A stretch of 10,968 nucleotides of DNA from Gammaproteobacteria bacterium (lineage in GTDB: Bacteria; Pseudomonadota; Gammaproteobacteria; Pseudomonadales; Pseudohongiellaceae), in contig JAESUV010000144.1 of NCBI GenBank assembly GCA_016762975.1, forward strand, positions 3,875-14,842. The letters are read 5' to 3'. The stretch's first letter is position 1. Each line of letters opens with the position of its first letter. The translations under genes were made by a program, and so were the position numbers. Of the stretch, positions 6,840 through 10,968 are shown piece by piece. The notes under the pieces were generated by a model that saw only the letters and a program-made list of their open reading frames with translations, ran no database searches and was not told the DNA's origin.

Positions 6840-7421
6840 ATGAATACAAATACAGGCACAACTTTCGCCAGACTTATCACCTCAGCGTTGTTGCTGCTAT
6901 TGCTGGCCTCTTGCACGGCTACAGGCATGACTCGAGGTACACCTAGCGAGCGCAGACAAGCCATTCAAGAGATGCGCCAAGAAGTACTCACGGAGCTCTA
7001 TTCAATTAAACCAGACACGAAAGCACAGATAGAGAGTGCGAGCGGCTATGCGGTATTTTCCAACGCCAATATAAATCTTATTTTCGCCAGCTTCGGTGGT
7101 GGCATCGGTGTAGTTCGATCCAACGGCAATGATACCTATATGCGCATGGGTGAGGTTGGCATCGGCATAGGTGCGGGCGTGAAAGATTTTCGCGCCGTCT
7201 TCGTCTTCCACAATAACGATGCACTGAAACGCTTCATGGACGTAGGTATATCGATTGGTGGACAGGCCGATGCGGCAGCGAAGGCCGGAGATTTAGGCGG
7301 CTCTGTGAGCGGAGAAGCGATTCTGGATAATGTAACGGTCTATCAAATGACCCAAAGTGGTTTAGCTCTGCAAGCAACTATTAAGGGTACCCGTTACTGG
7401 CAAGATGCAGACCTGAACTAA
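6840..7421 (+). CDS. SYLF-domain (Ysc84-like) lipoprotein
   Basis: The 193-residue product begins with a lipoprotein signal peptide: a short polar start, a leucine run and the lipobox LASC with C25. Residue +2 is Thr, so outer-membrane sorting is expected. The mature part matches the SYLF/Ysc84 pattern: ASGYAVFSNANINLI, a glycine-rich FGGGIGVV, GEVGIGIGAGVKDFRAVFVF, and a C-terminal VYQMTQSGLALQATIKGTRY. The family binds lipids in eukaryotes; in bacteria these are small envelope lipoproteins of unclear role. ATG at 6840 has GGAG (6828-6831) 8 bases upstream. The 26-base gap after the acyl-CoA synthetase suggests co-transcription, which hints at a lipid-related role without proving one. Confidence 0.82.
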   Translation: MNTNTGTTFARLITSALLLLLLASCTATGMTRGTPSERRQAIQEMRQEVLTELYSIKPDTKAQIESASGYAVFSNANINLIFASFGGGIGVVRSNGNDTYMRMGEVGIGIGAGVKDFRAVFVFHNNDALKRFMDVGISIGGQADAAAKAGDLGGSVSGEAILDNVTVYQMTQSGLALQATIKGTRYWQDADLN

Positions 7422-7435
7422 GACAACAGCCCAAC

Positions 7436-7473
7436 CGCCGGCAATGGCTAGTTATTCCTTCTAGCCCCCGGCG
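7436..7473. terminator. Hairpin between the converging operons, possible terminator
   Basis: GGCTAG (7446-7451) pairs with CTAGCC (7461-7466) around a 9-base loop. An outer CGCCGG (7436-7441) pairs with CCGGCG (7468-7473), leaving bulges of 4 and 1 bases. The structure covers the stop codon of the minus-strand lipoprotein gene and lies 15 bases after the SYLF gene stop. There is no T-run on either strand, so it is not a classic intrinsic terminator; it may stall polymerase or protect 3' ends. Confidence 0.4.
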
Positions 7474-8668
7474 CGTATATACTTATACCGTAGCTTGAGT
7501 CACGCAGGATAGAGGCCGAATCGATAATTTTTACCTTGTTATTGCTAGGCTGATAGATATTGTCATACAGTGCCAATATTCTGCCAGCCGTGTCCGACCA
7601 GCGCTTCGCCTCAGATTCATTTCCCAATCGAAGGTAGGTACCAGCAAGGGCGTAGTAGAAATTTGGTTCTTCTTTTTTTAGACGTACTGCTTTTCGAAAT
7701 GATCTGCGCGCCTCGTCGAAATTTCCAGCATCAAATTCCACGCTTCCTTGTGCAAAATGGTAGTAAGGGTTCCTGTTATTGAAACTCTCTATAGCCTCTG
7801 TATATTCTGCAGCTAGACGAAAATTTCCAGAGCGGCGATAGTATTTGGCAAGATTGTTTATCGCCGTTGCGTTGCTATCGTCGAGACTAAATGCCATGCG
7901 ATAGGCGTACTCCGCAAACCCTGCATTGCCCAACCGACTGTAGTTGCTGCCTATATTATTCCAGACAATAGATGAATCTTCATTCAAGAACAGTGCGTTC
8001 TTGAAATAGACAAGAGCGCCCTCGTAGTTTCCCTCAAGAAGTTCTTCAACACCCAGATTATTGAAATACAAAGAACGCGCGACCCTATCCGACACAATAT
8101 TTGAGGTGAGTTGTTGCAAGGATATCTCAGGCGTGAAATCGACAACATAGGTTCGGCGTGCGCTAATTCTACCGCTGGCATTAATATGCTGGCTAAGCAC
8201 TAGCAAATCACCGCGAAGGTCCCAGCTAGGCTGCACCTCAACTGTTTGAAAACTCGCATCCAAACCTGCATAGCGCGCCATCGCTATGTACAAATTCATA
8301 ACTCCTAGGCAATTTCCTTCTCGCGAGTAATAGGCTTCCATTGCCGTATGAGTCTGATCACTTGAATATTGAATATGCAGAAAATCTTCGCCATAGAGGA
8401 GATCTTGCAATTTATCTACCCGCGTTTCCTCTCCGTCTCTAGGCTGAATATAGGAATCAATAAACTGCTTCACTTCATCCGAAATATAGAGGGGATCAAT
8501 TCCGGGGTAGCGGTCTGAATTTTGAGCGATTATCTCCGCGTGGATATTTTCATCTCGAGAAAACTGTGTATCGATATCAATACCGACGCAGCCCAACAGA
8601 ACAGCAGACAATGCAGCTACTGCGAACCCTCTGGAGTTCAGAAATACGAATTTCATAACCTTGCTCAT
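7448..8668 (-). CDS. TPR lipoprotein with transglutaminase-like domain
   Basis: The 406-residue product starts with a lipoprotein signal peptide ending in the lipobox LLGC (C27). The +2 residue is Val, which predicts the outer membrane. Residues about 60-190 look like a transglutaminase-like cysteine-protease fold: a Cys in SREGNCLGVMNLYIAMAR (C120), a His in LSQHINASG (H161) and an Asp in YVVDFTPE (D177), in the order and rough spacing of the Cys-His-Asp triad. From about 200 to 360 there are around five tetratricopeptide repeats, for example NNLGVEELLEGNYEGALVYF and NNLAKYYRRSGNFRLAAEY. SirB1-type proteins share this pairing of domains but are cytosolic. ATG at 8668 lies 5 bases after the preceding stop with a poor ribosome site, so translation is probably coupled; the Met at codon 5 is an alternative. 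It is last in the three-gene operon; substrate unknown. Confidence 0.8.
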   Translation of the reverse strand: MSKVMKFVFLNSRGFAVAALSAVLLGCVGIDIDTQFSRDENIHAEIIAQNSDRYPGIDPLYISDEVKQFIDSYIQPRDGEETRVDKLQDLLYGEDFLHIQYSSDQTHTAMEAYYSREGNCLGVMNLYIAMARYAGLDASFQTVEVQPSWDLRGDLLVLSQHINASGRISARRTYVVDFTPEISLQQLTSNIVSDRVARSLYFNNLGVEELLEGNYEGALVYFKNALFLNEDSSIVWNNIGSNYSRLGNAGFAEYAYRMAFSLDDSNATAINNLAKYYRRSGNFRLAAEYTEAIESFNNRNPYYHFAQGSVEFDAGNFDEARRSFRKAVRLKKEEPNFYYALAGTYLRLGNESEAKRWSDTAGRILALYDNIYQPSNNKVKIIDSASILRDSSYGISIYAPGARRNN

Positions 8669-8673
8669 AATGA

Positions 8674-10158
8674 TTAATAACGCCTAGGTGTTCTCGTGCC
8701 CGTTTTATTTATTTTCATGAATTCATAACGACCACGCAAAAAACTCACTTGATCTTCCTGCAAGCGCCGGAATAAGCCTACCCAGCCTGCATAGGTCGCC
8801 ACCCTCACCAACTTTTGACCTAGACCGGAATAATCTAGATTCTCGTCCAATCGAGCTACGTATCTACCCCAACTATCTGAATATTCTGAACTTTTCCGCT
8901 TTGAAGCATAACCATATTCCAGCGCTACTCGGGTTTGAGCAATACGCATATTGTCGGCAGAGAGAAACCGCACCTCAAAGGCGACCTCAAACTGCAGCAG
9001 CTCATCCATGGCGATACTCTGCCAGTTTACCCCACTATCGATAATCACACTCTTGGTAACCGGTAAATTTGGCACGAATGCTAGCGGCTGCGTATCGGCA
9101 TGCATGATCGCAAACCCCACATCGGTATCGCGCAGTGCCGAGGAGATTCGCACCCGTCCCTCGCCATCTATATCGACGATCGCATCGGAGTTAATCGCTT
9201 CTGATCTAGCCACATAATCAAACAAGGCTTTCACATCTGCCAAGCCAATCTTCGGCAGCCGCCAGCTTTTCCCAATCGTATCTACTAGGATCAACTCTTC
9301 ACCATCAAAAATTAGATCCGTCGGAGCGAAATCCAGACTAGCAACCTCCCCGAGGGCCACGCCGCCAGGTACGATGATCGCCTCAATCGTAGATTGATTG
9401 AATTCATCGCCGAGAGTTTCTTTCAGAAACACCGAAGGCTCCCTGCGCGCCAGAGAACTATCACCTCTGTTCCCGTCATCACTAAACAAGGAGGTGCTTT
9501 TCCTGCGTACGCGTTCGCCGAGAAAGGCGAGTTCGGTTACTTCAGTGCGATACCGGCGAGCAGCGCGGCTATCTATTGCCAGGCGCTGTGCTGCGGTCGC
9601 ATACAATTGACCTGCGGCAGCGACATATCCTGCACCAAAATGGAGTTCGTTAGCATAGCCATAGGCAGACACAACATCGACTAGCTTTTCTGCGGCGACT
9701 AAATCGTCACGAAAAAATGTAACGAACAAGCGCTGTTCACCTCCACTGCGCAGCCAACGATCGGTAAAATCCTCGGCTGACAGTGCTGCATTCTCATCGA
9801 CCAAGATCGCCACACCGCCTATCTCTGACTCTAGGAAAGCAGCTTCCCAGCTTGCGATTTCCTCACTCCTAGCGAGACTGTTCGTCGGCAAGTCCGGAAA
9901 ACGCCCAAGCCTTGGCCGCTGAATCCTCTGGCGCACTACTTCCCGTGAATTTAAATTAGCTGCAACATCAATATCATAGGCGCCGAGCGCAGCGGCGAGG
10001 GTGAGTAAAAAAGCATCTTCGCGCCCACCCTCATCCAACGTATCCGCAACAACCGCCGTGGAGAAGAATAAGAGCGCCACAGCAATCAACGCATCCGCGT
10101 AATGTAAAACCGGCAGGCGCAAATAAGTTTTGCGCATAAGTGCTTTAATCGCAAACAT
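8674..10158 (-). CDS. Unrecognised exported protein, middle gene of the TPR operon
   Basis: I do not recognise this family. The roughly 494-residue product has a long basic N-terminus, then a hydrophobic stretch (LIAVALLFFSTAVVA) with a plausible signal-peptidase site after VVA, about residue 38. So it is probably periplasmic, or anchored if uncleaved. The region to about residue 210 looks mixed helical, with Ala-rich stretches. Later parts look beta-rich (around IVDIDGEGRVRISS and FEVAFEVRFLS). The C-terminus is basic. No catalytic motif, TPR or lipobox is evident. The start is taken as ATG at 10158, 6 bases after a strong GGAGG (10165-10169). An adjacent ATG at 10161 and a GTG at 10173 are less well placed. 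It overlaps the end of the upstream TPR gene by 14 bases and ends 5 bases before the TPR lipoprotein. Confidence 0.75.
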   Translation of the reverse strand: MFAIKALMRKTYLRLPVLHYADALIAVALLFFSTAVVADTLDEGGREDAFLLTLAAALGAYDIDVAANLNSREVVRQRIQRPRLGRFPDLPTNSLARSEEIASWEAAFLESEIGGVAILVDENAALSAEDFTDRWLRSGGEQRLFVTFFRDDLVAAEKLVDVVSAYGYANELHFGAGYVAAAGQLYATAAQRLAIDSRAARRYRTEVTELAFLGERVRRKSTSLFSDDGNRGDSSLARREPSVFLKETLGDEFNQSTIEAIIVPGGVALGEVASLDFAPTDLIFDGEELILVDTIGKSWRLPKIGLADVKALFDYVARSEAINSDAIVDIDGEGRVRISSALRDTDVGFAIMHADTQPLAFVPNLPVTKSVIIDSGVNWQSIAMDELLQFEVAFEVRFLSADNMRIAQTRVALEYGYASKRKSSEYSDSWGRYVARLDENLDYSGLGQKLVRVATYAGWVGLFRRLQEDQVSFLRGRYEFMKINKTGTRTPRRY

Positions 10159-10968
10159 CATCCGCCTCCCCACGTCTTTTTCTTAGCAGCCTCTCTCGCA
10201 GTTCAGTCACCCATCTAGGCTCTCCAAAGAAATGAATAGGTTGAGCCAGCTCAGCTATCAACCGAGCCGCCTCATCGAAGCGATCTGCAGCGATCGCGTA
10301 CAGAGCCGCCTGCTCCAAGATAAAAGTATCCGCTGGCAATAGCTCGAATGCTCGCCGCTGATAAGAAACACCCTGCCTCCAATCGTTCCCTTGCAAGAGA
10401 TAGTACTCAGCCATAGCGAGATTCGCTTCCGGACTCTGTGGCTTAATTTCTACAGCTCGGTTGAAATATTCGTACACATCTGCGGTTATCAAGCGCCTCT
10501 GCGAGATTGGCCATAGGTTTTCACAGTCTTCTAGCTCGCTCTCCCAATACTCACCATAGTCCAATAAGATAGTAGGATCCTGCGGCGCCAACTCGGCGGC
10601 CTCGATAAAATACCGAGCTATGCGCTGATCCATGCCTGCCGTCTCGCTCATGCGCAAAGCATCGCCTATACCAGACAGCCCGCGCGCGAAGCCTGCATCC
10701 TGCTGCAACGCCATTTCGAACATTTGTTTCGCCACCTGCGCATTCCCGGAGTTAAGCGCTAGCTCCCCGAGCGCCGATGCTAAAGGAGCCCCCTCAAAGG
10801 GTCGGCCGCCAAGCAGTTCTGCCTCGAGCAGGAAGTCGGCCTGAATCGATCCTGCAGGCCTCTGACTGTTTAGCAAATAATAGTGCAGCTCATCGTCTAA
10901 CTGCGCAGTAGTAATCTCAAATGAACGGTCGTATGCATAGCGAGGATTGCGCCCCTCCAACAAATACC
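10145..10968 (-). CDS. TPR protein, N-terminus cut by the window edge
   Basis: This is the C-terminal 274 or so residues of a larger protein. The frame is open to the edge of the window, and the TTG near 10963 is probably an internal leucine rather than a start. It carries about four tetratricopeptide-type repeats, for example SALGELALNSGNAQVAKQMF, RIARYFIEAAELAPQDPTIL, YEYFNRAVEIKPQSPEANLA and ALYAIAADRFDEAARLIAEL. It is therefore likely a protein-interaction scaffold. The short stretch before the repeats (EGRNPRYAYDRSFEI) may be the end of another domain that lies outside the window. Localisation cannot be judged without the N-terminus. It overlaps the next gene by 14 bases, so the two are almost certainly translated from one message. 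Confidence 0.75.
   Translation of the reverse strand, partial: YLLEGRNPRYAYDRSFEITTAQLDDELHYYLLNSQRPAGSIQADFLLEAELLGGRPFEGAPLASALGELALNSGNAQVAKQMFEMALQQDAGFARGLSGIGDALRMSETAGMDQRIARYFIEAAELAPQDPTILLDYGEYWESELEDCENLWPISQRRLITADVYEYFNRAVEIKPQSPEANLAMAEYYLLQGNDWRQGVSYQRRAFELLPADTFILEQAALYAIAADRFDEAARLIAELAQPIHFFGEPRWVTELRERLLRKRRGEADDVCD

Noticed and set aside
9394..9684. A 96-codon + strand frame.
   Set aside because: Antisense to the exported protein gene, with no ribosome site or domain pattern.

Overview
The window looks like chromosome from a gammaproteobacterium of the Pseudomonas/Cellvibrio/Halieaceae type. The block rpsT, proB, obgE, rpmA, rplU, ispB has the gene order and orientations I know from Pseudomonas, and the translated proteins resemble gammaproteobacterial versions over their full length. 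Base composition looks balanced, and nothing in it suggests a recently acquired island. I saw no rRNA, tRNA, CRISPR array, insertion sequence or integrase.

Layout. 1-470: short leader and rpsT (S20, + strand, TTG start), closed by a strong symmetrical terminator that also faces the end of proB. 476-2787: obgE-proB on the minus strand (ribosome-assembly GTPase, then glutamate 5-kinase). 2869-2899: a terminator separating that pair from rplU-rpmA (L21, L27; minus strand). 3502-3818: a divergent control region with a good sigma70-type promoter in each direction, one for rplU-rpmA and one for ispB. 3819-4805: ispB, long-chain polyprenyl diphosphate synthase for the quinone side chain. 4930-7421: a + strand pair, a roughly 630-residue acyl-CoA synthetase (TTG start) and a SYLF-domain lipoprotein, with an extended -10 promoter in front. 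7436-7473: a hairpin where this pair meets the next, convergent operon. 7448-10968: a minus-strand operon of three envelope-directed genes: a TPR protein cut by the window edge, an unrecognised exported protein of about 494 residues, and a TPR lipoprotein with a transglutaminase-like Cys-His-Asp set.

How it fits together. The left two thirds is conserved housekeeping: ribosomal proteins, ribosome assembly, proline synthesis and quinone side chain. The acyl-CoA synthetase and SYLF lipoprotein form a possible lipid-related pair. The three-gene operon at the right end is the least explained part and the best candidate for an undescribed system. Its genes overlap by 14 bases or lie 5 bases apart, two of the three products have clear export signals, and the middle protein matches no family I recognise.
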